Below, one piece after another: positions 36,187 to 45,059 of a DNA stretch of 64,000 nucleotides. The notes below the pieces were generated by a model, which was given only the letters and a program-made list of their open reading frames with translations, had not been told where the DNA came from and searched no databases. The stretch spans positions 1 to 64,000 of the forward strand of contig CAZVFX010000021.1 of NCBI GenBank assembly GCA_964626565.1, given 5' to 3'. The DNA is from CAZVFX01 sp964626565. GTDB lineage: Bacteria > Myxococcota_A > UBA9042 > CAIXZC01. Both the position numbers and the translations under genes were made by a program. Numbering within the stretch: position 1 is the stretch's first letter; each line of letters begins with the position of its first letter.

Positions 36187-37734
36187 ATGGCTTCATTCGA
36201 GTTCGTAAAACGAAAGAGAAAGAAGGTAGTTCTGGTCGAGCCCAAGGCCCCCGACCTTCACATCTTCAGTTTCTACCCTCTGCCCCGCCTCGGCACGATC
36301 CTGCTGGCGACAATTCTGAAGCAGCGCGGTTTCGAGGCGGTGGTGCTGGCCGAGGAAGTCGCACCTATACGTATGGAAGATTTCCGCGACGCCTGCCTGG
36401 TGGGAATCTCCACCACCACCTCCACCGCCAACCGGGCTTACGGCCTGGCAGACATGTTGAGGGAGCAAGGCATTCCGGTAGCCATGGGCGGCCCCCACGT
36501 AACCTACCTTCCCGACGAAGCCCTCCAACACGCCGACTACGTCGTCTTGGGCGAAGGTGAAAACATCTTCCCAACCCTCTGCGAAGCCGTGTACGAAGGC
36601 GAAACTCCCCCCGACATGCCAGGGTTGCTTTGCCGTGAGAGAGATATCAACTCGAGTGGTGGCGGAACAAGAGGTCCTTGCCCGCCGGGAAAGGTGCCCG
36701 AAGGGCGGAAAGGGGATAGCTTGTCCCCAACCCACCGTCAGCCTCTAATCGCCGACCTCGACTCCCTCCCCATCCCGGATCTGAACCTGGTCAAGGGACT
36801 GAAAGACTTTGCCGACTTCTCCCGCCGGAAAGTGATCCCTGTGCAGGCCAGCCGCGGCTGCCCCTACGATTGCACGTTCTGCTCGGTCACCGGCATGTTC
36901 GGAAGAAAGTTCCGATTCAAGAGCGTGGACCGGGTCATGGAAGAGGTGATGCGCTACGACGACAAGCACAGTCACATCTTCTTCTACGACGACAACCTGG
37001 CCGCCGACCGCAAGTGGCTCAAGGAGCTCCTTACTCGCTTTGCAAAGCAGGGGACGAGGTTCACCTGGTCCGCCCAGGTGCGCACCGAGGTGGCCCGTGA
37101 CCCGGAGCTACTGAAGCTGGCTGCAGCCACCAACTGCACCACCTTCTTCATCGGCCTGGAATCAGTGAATCCGGCCTCCCTGAAGGAGATGCAGAAGAAG
37201 CAGACCGCGGAAGAGATCATGGGCGCCATGGAGACTTTCAATCGCCACCGGCTGCCGGTGCACGGGATGTTTGTCATGGGATTCGACACCGATGACGAGC
37301 ATTCCATCAGGGCCACCGTTCGCTTCGCGAAAGAGGCCGGCGTCAACACGGCTCAGTTCCTGGTCCTCACTCCCTTCCCCGGCACCCGGACCTACGAGGA
37401 GTTGAAGTCGCAGGGCCGCATCCTGTTCGATGACTGGTCTCTCTACGACGGCCACCACGTGGTATTCCAGCCTTCCAAAATGGACCCCCTCTCCCTCCAG
37501 AACGCACACGTGGCCGCGCACAAGAGTTTTTACACCCCGGGGCGCATGGTAAAGAAAGCTCTCAAAGGCCGGTTCGAAGACGCCTACATCTACGGCTACG
37601 CCATGAAGCTGAACCGCACCATGCGCAAGCGCAACCGCCTCTACTTCAACGCCCTCGAGTTGATGTCCCGGTCCAACGGGGTAGTGACCCGGGTGGACTA
37701 CACTCATCCGGCCCGGCAGGTGATCGGCTTGTAA
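36187..37734 (+). CDS. B12-binding radical SAM protein
   Basis: A 515-residue protein; ATG 36187 has GAGAGG seven bases upstream, with a GTG at 36181 as an alternative. The N-terminal 150 residues are a cobalamin-binding Rossmann domain (PRLGTILLATILKQRGFEAV, VGISTTTSTANRAYGLADML, GGPHVTYLPDEAL, VLGEGE). The radical SAM core follows with CPYDCTFC in VQASRGCPYDCTFCSVTGMF, then YDDNLAADRKW and FFIGLESVNPASLK. B12-radical SAM enzymes methylate unactivated carbons or rearrange products. An unusual Gly/Pro/Lys-rich stretch of about 28 residues, encoded by palindromic DNA (36655-36730), separates the two domains. Confidence 0.9.
   Translation: MASFEFVKRKRKKVVLVEPKAPDLHIFSFYPLPRLGTILLATILKQRGFEAVVLAEEVAPIRMEDFRDACLVGISTTTSTANRAYGLADMLREQGIPVAMGGPHVTYLPDEALQHADYVVLGEGENIFPTLCEAVYEGETPPDMPGLLCRERDINSSGGGTRGPCPPGKVPEGRKGDSLSPTHRQPLIADLDSLPIPDLNLVKGLKDFADFSRRKVIPVQASRGCPYDCTFCSVTGMFGRKFRFKSVDRVMEEVMRYDDKHSHIFFYDDNLAADRKWLKELLTRFAKQGTRFTWSAQVRTEVARDPELLKLAAATNCTTFFIGLESVNPASLKEMQKKQTAEEIMGAMETFNRHRLPVHGMFVMGFDTDDEHSIRATVRFAKEAGVNTAQFLVLTPFPGTRTYEELKSQGRILFDDWSLYDGHHVVFQPSKMDPLSLQNAHVAAHKSFYTPGRMVKKALKGRFEDAYIYGYAMKLNRTMRKRNRLYFNALELMSRSNGVVTRVDYTHPARQVIGL
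36680..36728. repeat. Palindromic insert inside the B12-radical SAM gene
   Basis: Two hairpins lie back to back: GCCCGCCGGG/CCCGAAGGGC (36680-36706, 8 of 10 paired) and GGGGA/TCCCC (36712-36728). They encode the low-complexity linker and keep the frame, as RPE-type elements do. Confidence 0.5.
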
Positions 37735-37748
37735 GGCCGATGCTCGGA

Positions 37749-37790
37749 CTTAATCCTGAGCGCCGCCGCCTAGGCGGCAAGTCGAAGGGA
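37749..37790 (+). repeat. Dispersed palindromic (REP-like) repeat, copy C
   Basis: GCCGCC/GGCGGC palindrome around CTA, then CAAGTCGAAGGG, as in the copies at 5031-5081 and 5148-5199. A separate 7-bp hairpin AGTCGGC/GCCGACT lies at 37830-37848 in the same intergenic region. Confidence 0.55.
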
Positions 37791-37938
37791 ACTGAGCTGC
37801 CCGCCCGCAGAATCATCGATTCTGTTCATAGTCGGCAACCGGCCGACTGTCAAGTCGGATGTGGGTGCAGGCGTCCGCGTACTTGCCTTGTCGGTTGTCC
37901 CGACTTAGAATGGAAAGCAGAGAAGGGAGCCGGCTACG

Positions 37939-38262
37939 ATGAAGCAGCAACAAGATTTGAGGATCGCTCGAAAGCTCCATGAGGAGTTGCTGGCGGCAGG
38001 TGTGCCGGTGCGGCAGCTTCTGCTGTACGGCAGTCGGGCCAGAGGCGACCATTCCCCGGAAAGCGACATGGACGTGTGCCTCGTTCTCGAGTCCTTCTCG
38101 CCGGCTGTGGAGGAGTCGATCAACCGCATAGCCTGGCAGGTCGGGTTCGACGCCGGAGTGGTCATCTCGACAATTGAGTTCACGGCAGCAGAACTTCGTG
38201 ATTCCCCGCTGCGTTCCTCGCCGCTGGTCAAGACGATCAAGAAGGAAGGGGTCGCAATATGA
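37939..38262 (+). CDS. MNT-type minimal nucleotidyltransferase antitoxin (MntA-like)
   Basis: A 107-residue nucleotidyltransferase with the motif GSRARGDHSPESDMD, an exact GSX10DXD, near residue 31. Proteins of this kind pair with HEPN RNases; MntA-like antitoxins neutralise the toxin by AMP transfer. The next gene encodes a HEPN protein overlapping by four bases (ATGA). GGGAG lies nine bases before ATG 37939. Confidence 0.88.
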   Translation: MKQQQDLRIARKLHEELLAAGVPVRQLLLYGSRARGDHSPESDMDVCLVLESFSPAVEESINRIAWQVGFDAGVVISTIEFTAAELRDSPLRSSPLVKTIKKEGVAI

Positions 38263-38645
38263 CAGACCCGGACATTGCTGCCCTCATCGCATACCGCAGG
38301 GAGCAGGCCAGGCGCACTCTCCGGCAGGCCAAGCTTCTTGCTGAGGCCATCGAATGGGATGGAGCAATCAACCGGGCCTACTATGCCATGTTCTACGCCG
38401 CGCTGGCTTTGCTTCTTACCAAGGGCCTGGGAGCCTCAAAGCACTCGGGAGTCCTCGCTCTGGTGGACCGGGAATTCGTGCACTCGGGCGTCTTGTCGGC
38501 GGAGATGTCCCAGGCCCTACGGCGGGCTTTCAACGCCCGGCAGAAATCGGACTACTCCGAACTGAAACCTGCGACGGAGGAGCAAGCACTCCGCATCCTC
38601 TCCGACGCCGAAGACTTCATCGATGCAGTGTCGTCGCTACTATAG
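38259..38645 (+). CDS. HEPN-domain protein, putative RNase toxin
   Basis: A 128-residue all-helical HEPN protein (PF05168 type): AINRAYYAMFYAALALLL in the first helices, SKHSGVLALVDREFV, then AFNARQKSDYSEL. The RX4HXY RNase motif of HepT toxins is not visible; the Arg-x3-Asp-Tyr of the last segment is the variant common in this subgroup. It is translationally coupled to the MNT gene, so a type VII-like toxin-antitoxin pair is likely. Confidence 0.85.
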   Translation: MTDPDIAALIAYRREQARRTLRQAKLLAEAIEWDGAINRAYYAMFYAALALLLTKGLGASKHSGVLALVDREFVHSGVLSAEMSQALRRAFNARQKSDYSELKPATEEQALRILSDAEDFIDAVSSLL

Positions 38646-38744
38646 CCGGCGTCGAGCAAAGCAGATCTGACCGATTCCTGACCACAAGTCCGCCAAAGGG
38701 CGGCGATGTGCGGCAAAGAGGCGCAAACGTGCCGAGCATCACAT

Positions 38745-38768
38745 TGGGTGCCAACGCGTTGGTGCCCA
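38745..38768. repeat. 24-bp near-perfect palindrome before P3
   Basis: TGGGTGCCAACG and CGTTGGTGCCCA pair along their full length with two G-T wobbles around AACGCGTT. It lies in the 207-bp intergenic region after the HEPN gene and upstream of the P3 promoter candidate. It could be an operator or a transcript hairpin; there is no T-run. Confidence 0.5.
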
Positions 38769-38791
38769 GCATTGAGTCCTGAGCTTCCTCC

Positions 38792-38821
38792 TTGCACTCC
38801 CCCACCCCCGTCGCTTACAAT
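38792..38821 (+). promoter_or_regulatory. Weak promoter candidate for P3
   Basis: TTGCAC (38792-38797), 18-base spacer, TACAAT (38816-38821), 32 bases before the P3 start. Confidence 0.35.
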
Positions 38822-38852
38822 CGTGGCCGTGGATGGAACAGGGAGAATAGAC

Positions 38853-41800
38853 ATGAAAAGAGCACATGCCCTTGTGGGGTTGGCTGTCTGGCTTGCCGCT
38901 TGCGGCGGCGGTTCGACTACCCCGGTTCTTATGGAAGTGACGGGCGAAACGGGGGGAGGTGAGACCACCGCGGGAGACGTGACACCGGAAGGTTGGGTTC
39001 CCGAACTGCCGGGCGACCCGGATGTGGAAATCATCGAGCCCGACGCTGAAGTTGTCCCCGGTGGATTCGGCTGGCCCTGCGACAGCAACGACGACTGCCT
39101 GTCCGGCTATTGCGTGGAAACCGAAGACGGCTTCGTGTGCACCGAAACCTGCATCGAGGACTGCCCGCAAGGGTGGGAATGCCTGGAGGTCGGCGAGGTG
39201 GACCTCACTTACGTTTGCCTGCCCCGACACGGCAATCTGTGCCGGCCCTGCATGACTGACGAAGAGTGCAAACAACAGGCCGCCGGCCTGAAGACATTCT
39301 GCGTGGACTACTCGGGGAGTGGGAAATTCTGCGCCGGACAATGTACCGACACCAAGGAATGCCCGCCCGGATTCGTCTGCGCCGAGACCGAACTGCCCGA
39401 CGGCAGCATCGGCATGGTGTGCCTCTCCTCCAGTGGAGAATGCGAATGCTCTCCCAAGTATGAAGGTCTGGAGTTGGCCACCGAATGCTACCAGGTCAAC
39501 GAATTCGGCCAGTGTTTCGGCCAACGCATGTGCATGGAAGGCGAACTCACCGCGTGTAACGCGCCTGAGCCAGCGTTCGAGCAGTGCAACGGAGTGGATG
39601 ACGATTGCGACGGCGAACTTGACGAGGACTTCGACGCGGAGGCGTGCCAGAACGAAAACGAGTTCGGGGCGTGCGACGGAACAACCTTGTGCCTCGGCGG
39701 CCAGGCCTATTGCGACGGCCCGAATCCGGAGGCGGAGGCCTGCGACGGAGAAGACAACGACTGCGACGGCGAAGTCGATGAGGACTTCCCCGACATGGAC
39801 GAAGACGGAATGGCTGACTGTATGGATGATGACGTTGACGGCGACGGCGTAATCAACGATGCGGACAACTGCCCCGCCGTAGCCAACGAAGACCAGGAGA
39901 ATCACGACCTCGACACCATGGGAGACGCGTGCGACCCCGATGACGACAACGACCTGTCACCCGACGAACTGGATTGCGAGCCGCTGAATCCGGCGATCCT
40001 CCCCGGCGCAACCGAGCTGTGCGACGGCATCGACCAGGATTGCGACGGAGTAATTGATAACGATCAGCCCGACACCGATGCGGACGGCATGGCCGACTGC
40101 GTCGACGATGACGACGACAACGACGGCATCCTAGACGCCTCGGACAACTGCCCGCTGGACGTCAACGAGGGTCAGGAGGACTTTGACGGGGACGGCCTGG
40201 GAGATGCCTGCGACCAGGATGCGGACGGCGATCTGGATCCCAACATTTCCGACTGTGCACCCCTGGATCCCCTGATCGCGACGACCAAGCCGGAGTTGTG
40301 CAACGGCTTCGATGACAACTGCAACGAGGTAATCGACGAAGGCTTCGGCGACCTGGACGCAGACGGCCTTGCCGACTGCGTCGACGACGACGATGACAAC
40401 GACGGCGTCGTTGACGAAGAAGACAACTGCCCGGTCACCGCCAATCCGTCCCAGACGGACATGGATATCGACGGCGTGGGAGATGCGTGTGAAGACGACA
40501 AGGACGGCGACCTCGACCCGGACGCCACCGATTGCGCCCCCCTGGATCCGAAGATACACCACGGGGCAGAGGAGAAGTGCAACGGCACCGATGATGACTG
40601 CAACGGAGTGGTCGACGAAGGATTCGGCGACTCCGACGGCGACTCCATTTCCGACTGCATCGACAACGACGATGACAACGACACTGTGGTGGACGAGCTG
40701 GACAACTGCCCGTTGGTGGCCAACTTGGACCAGGCGGACAGCGACGGAGACGGCGAAGGAAACGCGTGCGACGGAGACGATGACAACGACGGCGACCCGG
40801 ACAGCCTCGACTGTGCGCCGTTGGACGACACCATGTACCACGGCGCGCCGGAGACGTGCGACGGCAAGGACAATAACTGCGACGGCCTCACCGACGAAGA
40901 AGGGGCGGAAGGGTGCACCCTCTACTACTACAACTCCGACGGTGACTCCTTTGGCAACGAGTTGCTGTCACAGTGTCTGTGCGCGCCTGCATCTCCCTAC
41001 AGTGCGCTGGAGGCGGGAGATTGCGATGACAACAATGCGTCCATCTATCCCGGGGCCAACGAGTGGTGCAACCTGAAAGACGACGACTGCGACGGGGACC
41101 AGGACGAACAGGACGCGCTGGGCTGCCAGGATTTGTACACCGACAGCGATGGCGACGGATACGGCGCCGGGGCGACGAGTTGTCTTTGCGGCAGCCCCGC
41201 CGGTTTCGCCTCGGTCGGCGGCGACTGTGACGACAACGACGCGGCGGCCAACCCTACCGGCACCGAAGTATGCGACGACAAGGACAACAACTGCAACGGC
41301 TCAATAGACGAAGAGGGAGCCACCGGTTGCTCAGGCTGGTACCTGGACGAAGACGGCGACGATTGGGGCGTCATCGGCAGTATCAAGTGCTTGTGCGCGG
41401 CTGCGCCGCCCTACTCCGCGTCCGCCGCAGGTGACTGCAACGACGACGACGGCGATGTCCATCCCGGCGCACCAGAGGTGTGCAACGAAGCGGACGACAA
41501 CTGCAACGGCCAGGTGGATGAATTCGCGACCCAGGTGTTCTACAAGGACAACGATGGGGACGGGTACGGCACGCCCAACGACAAAGCCGAGGCGTGCGAA
41601 GCCCCCGAAGGCTTCGTCAACTCCGGCACCGACTGCAACGATTTTAACCCGGACATCCATCCCGGTGCCGACGAGATGTGTAACGAGATAGATGACGACT
41701 GCGACGGCCAACTCGATAACGGCCTGGCGCTGCAGACCATTTACAAAGACAACGACGGGGACGGATTCGCTGCTCCTAACGCGACGTCACAACAGAAATG

Positions 41801-43643
41801 CGACGTACCGGTGGGCTGGGCCCTGGAAAAAGACGCCGACGGCAACGGCTCCGCTGACTGGGACTGCGACGATTCCGACGTCACGGTGTACCCCGAGGCG
41901 CCGGAAGTCTGCGATGGCAAGGACAACGACTGCAGCGGCATTGCCGACCGCCTGTGCTTCACCCAGTGCGACGGAGAATGGCCGTTTACCTTCCAATACG
42001 GCGGCAGCGCATCGTCGGCCTACCCAATCGACCTTAACGGTGATGGACTCTGGGAAGTGGTGGTGCAAACCCAGTTCGGCTTTGCCATTCTGGATAACTC
42101 GGGAGTCCCGCTGTACAACTACTCGGCGGAAACCTACAACTACTCACGGCGGCGGGGAGTCGCAGCCGACATCGACAACTACCAGAAATTCGGGCCCGGG
42201 GTGCAGACCCTGGAGGTGCTGACCGGCAACGGCTCGAAACCGGTGTATTACAAACTGAACGGTGACGGCGAAGTGGACGTGTTCACCGACAACGAGCAGG
42301 TCTACGACGCTTCGTGGTTCACCGCCACCGACTTCGACTTCGACGGAGTCGTGGAATTTGTAACTACCACCTGGTGCAAGCCCGACGCGGGAGTGCGCAT
42401 CTTCCGCTTCGATGGCAACAAACCCAAGCACGTCCAATCGATCCCTGATCCGGACGGCGTTTGCGAATACACCGCAGGCCGCACCATTACCGACCTGGAC
42501 GGTGACGGCACTGCGGAAATCGTCGCCGGCAACGGGTACAGCTACAATATCTATCCCCAGTATTGGGGCGCCAACATGTACGCGTATCAATTCACCGACC
42601 TCGACGACATGGATTGGGATTTCTTCTGCCCGGCGGGAGACTGCTTCAATACCGAAATTCCGGACCTGTACGGCGGCCAGATGGGGCTCGTGTACCGTCA
42701 CCAGGACTCCGTATTCGCGCAGGCTCACTATTTCCTGGAAAGTGAAGCCAACCAGGTCAACCCGGCATGGGGTTGGACAGTGTGGGCGTGGGACGTGGAA
42801 GGAAATACGGTTGAAGGCTACCCGGACCAGAACGCCCCACTGTATCCCAACGACGTCGATGACGACGGTGTGGAAGAACACATCGGGGTGGGCGCCTGGA
42901 ACGGGCTGTTCGACCTCAACGGCGACGGCTTCCCCGACTATGTAACCCAGAACGGAGCGAATCTGAGAGTCTTCCTGTGGGATGACGGCCTCAAGAAATT
43001 CGTCCACCACGCCGAGTCTCAGTTCGACACCGGCAATGACGCGATTACGGTCCGGGGAATGTGGGACGTGGATGACGACGGCCGGTTGGAAGTTATTTCC
43101 ACAGTGAACTCCACCGGGCGCACCGACTGCCACAAACTGGGTGCCTCGACGTGGAATCTCAACTCCTCACTACCGCCTCACTTCCCGTCGTATCTGAGGA
43201 CTTTCCAGTGGGACAACTACGAACCCAACGACGGCCAGGATTTTGACGCGGACGGCATGCCCGACGCGGTGATTCAGGTGCCGTCAGCATTGACAGCCAA
43301 GAACCGATTCTACTCCTACATCTCCGACGCGGACGACGAGGATTTCTTCCTGGTGGACGCAGCCTGGGGCGGTCACATCTGCATGCGCAGCCCCAAGGGC
43401 CGCAACTACGACATGTCGGTGTACGCGTTCGCAGACAAATGGAACAACGACACCCAGGATCCGGGAGCGGACGGCCAGCCTGACGGACTCATCTGGACCA
43501 ACGACAGCGCCTCGGCCCAGAAGTGTTTTCACGGCTCATCCGTCTACCCGTATCGTTACGGCGAATACCGGTTCATCGTGAGAATCCGCCCCGTGGACGG
43601 CTTCTCCCCCCACTGGCCCTACTGGCTGTGGGCGAAGAAGTAG
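38853..43643 (+). CDS. P3: giant repeat lipoprotein with FG-GAP/VCBS-like head
   Basis: A 1596-residue lipoprotein. ATG 38853 has GGGAG eight bases upstream and gives lipobox WLAAC (Cys17); upstream in-frame starts lack a signal. Residues about 72-260 are the shared P1-P4 module. About 245-1030 hold eleven MopE-like CNGxDDxCDGxxDE units together with thrombospondin-type-3-like units and several GDSDGDGYG-type Ca loops. About 1040-1500 contain FG-GAP/VCBS-like strands (YPIDLNGDGLWEVVVQTQFG, TDFDFDGVVEFVTTTW, ITDLDGDGTAEIVAGNGYS), suggesting a beta-propeller head. The last about 90 residues (DADDEDFFLVDAAWGGHI) resemble a bacterial pre-peptidase-like beta domain. A role in adhesion is inferred. 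Confidence 0.88.
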   Translation: MKRAHALVGLAVWLAACGGGSTTPVLMEVTGETGGGETTAGDVTPEGWVPELPGDPDVEIIEPDAEVVPGGFGWPCDSNDDCLSGYCVETEDGFVCTETCIEDCPQGWECLEVGEVDLTYVCLPRHGNLCRPCMTDEECKQQAAGLKTFCVDYSGSGKFCAGQCTDTKECPPGFVCAETELPDGSIGMVCLSSSGECECSPKYEGLELATECYQVNEFGQCFGQRMCMEGELTACNAPEPAFEQCNGVDDDCDGELDEDFDAEACQNENEFGACDGTTLCLGGQAYCDGPNPEAEACDGEDNDCDGEVDEDFPDMDEDGMADCMDDDVDGDGVINDADNCPAVANEDQENHDLDTMGDACDPDDDNDLSPDELDCEPLNPAILPGATELCDGIDQDCDGVIDNDQPDTDADGMADCVDDDDDNDGILDASDNCPLDVNEGQEDFDGDGLGDACDQDADGDLDPNISDCAPLDPLIATTKPELCNGFDDNCNEVIDEGFGDLDADGLADCVDDDDDNDGVVDEEDNCPVTANPSQTDMDIDGVGDACEDDKDGDLDPDATDCAPLDPKIHHGAEEKCNGTDDDCNGVVDEGFGDSDGDSISDCIDNDDDNDTVVDELDNCPLVANLDQADSDGDGEGNACDGDDDNDGDPDSLDCAPLDDTMYHGAPETCDGKDNNCDGLTDEEGAEGCTLYYYNSDGDSFGNELLSQCLCAPASPYSALEAGDCDDNNASIYPGANEWCNLKDDDCDGDQDEQDALGCQDLYTDSDGDGYGAGATSCLCGSPAGFASVGGDCDDNDAAANPTGTEVCDDKDNNCNGSIDEEGATGCSGWYLDEDGDDWGVIGSIKCLCAAAPPYSASAAGDCNDDDGDVHPGAPEVCNEADDNCNGQVDEFATQVFYKDNDGDGYGTPNDKAEACEAPEGFVNSGTDCNDFNPDIHPGADEMCNEIDDDCDGQLDNGLALQTIYKDNDGDGFAAPNATSQQKCDVPVGWALEKDADGNGSADWDCDDSDVTVYPEAPEVCDGKDNDCSGIADRLCFTQCDGEWPFTFQYGGSASSAYPIDLNGDGLWEVVVQTQFGFAILDNSGVPLYNYSAETYNYSRRRGVAADIDNYQKFGPGVQTLEVLTGNGSKPVYYKLNGDGEVDVFTDNEQVYDASWFTATDFDFDGVVEFVTTTWCKPDAGVRIFRFDGNKPKHVQSIPDPDGVCEYTAGRTITDLDGDGTAEIVAGNGYSYNIYPQYWGANMYAYQFTDLDDMDWDFFCPAGDCFNTEIPDLYGGQMGLVYRHQDSVFAQAHYFLESEANQVNPAWGWTVWAWDVEGNTVEGYPDQNAPLYPNDVDDDGVEEHIGVGAWNGLFDLNGDGFPDYVTQNGANLRVFLWDDGLKKFVHHAESQFDTGNDAITVRGMWDVDDDGRLEVISTVNSTGRTDCHKLGASTWNLNSSLPPHFPSYLRTFQWDNYEPNDGQDFDADGMPDAVIQVPSALTAKNRFYSYISDADDEDFFLVDAAWGGHICMRSPKGRNYDMSVYAFADKWNNDTQDPGADGQPDGLIWTNDSASAQKCFHGSSVYPYRYGEYRFIVRIRPVDGFSPHWPYWLWAKK
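39580..41960 (+). repeat. MopE-like/TSP3-like repeat region of P3 (approximate limits)
   Basis: Eleven MopE-like units interleaved with Ca-binding Asp-rich units, coding, in frame with P3. Confidence 0.8.
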
Positions 43644-43650
43644 AGAGGCT

Positions 43651-43703
43651 GTTTCAGGTTTCAGGTCTTTCATTGAACATTGAGAATTGAGAATTGAACA
43701 TTG
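43651..43703. repeat. Short tandem repeats between P3 and the phosphotransferase gene
   Basis: GTTTCAG is repeated twice (43651-43664), then an A+T-rich block built from GAATTGA/GAACATT units (43671-43703). Its composition contrasts with the G+C-rich neighbours. The proposed TTG start of the next gene lies inside it. Confidence 0.6.
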
Positions 43704-44968
43704 CCTCAAACGAGCCGCGCCGCCTCGTACCCAAACCGGCCTGGGTGCTGGATTTCGAGCAGCGCCTGGCCGAACTGATTCCGGTCCACCCCAACGCCAT
43801 TTCCACCGTGAAACTGGTGGCCATCATCCCGCTGCTTCTGCTGGGCCTCAAGCAAACAGACGTGATTCCCATGCAGCCGGGGGTCATTGCCGCCCTGTTC
43901 GCGCTGTTTGCCTTTCTGGACTACCTGGACGGCGTTGTCGCGCGGCATCGGGACCTGGCCACCCGGTTCGGCCTCTTCTACGACCGGGCGACTGATTACC
44001 CCATGCTGTTCGCGCTGTCGTTGTTCTGCGTAGATTTCATCCCCTTAAGCCTGCTGGCCGCACGTTTCGCAGTGGACCTGGTGCTACTCGCCCAATGCCT
44101 GCTGAAACTCGGCCTTACTGAAAACCGTTTACGAACCACCATCGGCTACTCCACATTGCTGGCGCTACTGTTCCTCAGCCAGGGCTGGGCGCCAAAAGTG
44201 ATTACGCCGGAAACGGTGGAATACCTGCTCTACCTCGGCATCTTTTTCTCCGCCACCGTGGCGCTCCACAACGTCCGGTTCTTCCAGCGACGCTTCATTG
44301 CAGATCTGCTGTCTGCCGGTAACCTGGCGTGCGGAGTATTCAGCATGATGTTTGCCTATCGCGGAAGGGTCGATGTCAGCATCCTGTTCCTCCTGGCCGG
44401 CGCGGCTTTCGACGGTTTTGACGGCGCCGCGGCCCGCCGCTGGGGCGGCACCAGGTGGGGGGTCTACTCCGACGATGTTGCGGACGGCGTCAACTACGGC
44501 GTCGCGCCCGGTGCGGCGATCTGGTTTGTGGTCGGCGGGCTGGAAGGACTGTTGGTAGGCCTCCTCTACACCAGCTTCACAATCTCTCGCCTGGTATTCT
44601 TCACCCTGGCGAAAGAAGGCTCCGACCCCGACTACTTCCGCGGCGTACCTTCCACTGTGGGCGCGCTCATCGCACTGTCCTCACTGCTGTTGTTTCCGGA
44701 CAGCCCCCTGCTCCTGGGGCTGCTGGTAGGGGTCGCCTGCGTCCAGATGGTGTCTTTCGACACGCGCTACCGACATGTGGGGCGGGCGCTCAGCGGCAGC
44801 CGTCGCTACATGTTCGGGCTCACCGCCCTGCTCATAGTGCTCGTTGCGGCCCGCTTCCTCCTGGGGACCGAAACTGCGGCCGGCCTCATTCTGGCCGCCA
44901 GCCTTGCGTACGGTTTCTACCCTTCCCTGGCAAGCTTCAAACAGGCCGGCAAACCGGCCCCTAATTAA
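43694..44968 (+). CDS. Tandem two-domain CDP-alcohol phosphotransferase
   Basis: A 424-residue multi-pass membrane protein containing two CDP-alcohol phosphatidyltransferase motifs. The first, D76-x2-DG-x2-AR-x8-G-x3-D-x3-D101, is complete. The second, starting at D240 (DGFDGAAARRWGGTRWGVYS, then DDVAD), ends at D264 and is one residue shorter between Arg and Gly. The second half, from RRFIADLLSAGNLACG, resembles phosphatidylserine synthase; the first half is PgsA-like. These enzymes join a CDP-activated lipid and an alcohol to make phospholipids. Two catalytic cores in one chain are unusual. The TTG start at 43694 is the first codon possible after an in-frame stop and has no good SD, so the exact start is uncertain. 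Confidence 0.82.
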   Translation: MNIASNEPRRLVPKPAWVLDFEQRLAELIPVHPNAISTVKLVAIIPLLLLGLKQTDVIPMQPGVIAALFALFAFLDYLDGVVARHRDLATRFGLFYDRATDYPMLFALSLFCVDFIPLSLLAARFAVDLVLLAQCLLKLGLTENRLRTTIGYSTLLALLFLSQGWAPKVITPETVEYLLYLGIFFSATVALHNVRFFQRRFIADLLSAGNLACGVFSMMFAYRGRVDVSILFLLAGAAFDGFDGAAARRWGGTRWGVYSDDVADGVNYGVAPGAAIWFVVGGLEGLLVGLLYTSFTISRLVFFTLAKEGSDPDYFRGVPSTVGALIALSSLLLFPDSPLLLGLLVGVACVQMVSFDTRYRHVGRALSGSRRYMFGLTALLIVLVAARFLLGTETAAGLILAASLAYGFYPSLASFKQAGKPAPN

Positions 44969-45000
44969 CCGGCATAACTTATCATGCTATTAAATTTACC

Positions 45001-45029
45001 TTGGAAAACAGCGGTCACAGCGACAAAAT
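45001..45029 (+). promoter_or_regulatory. Candidate promoter of the LamG protein pair
   Basis: TTGGAA (45001-45006), 17-base spacer, CAAAAT (45024-45029), in an A+T-rich stretch 31 bases before the start at 45060. Confidence 0.4.
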
Positions 45030-45059
45030 ACCCTTGTATTCAAGCGTGGAGAAAGAGAA

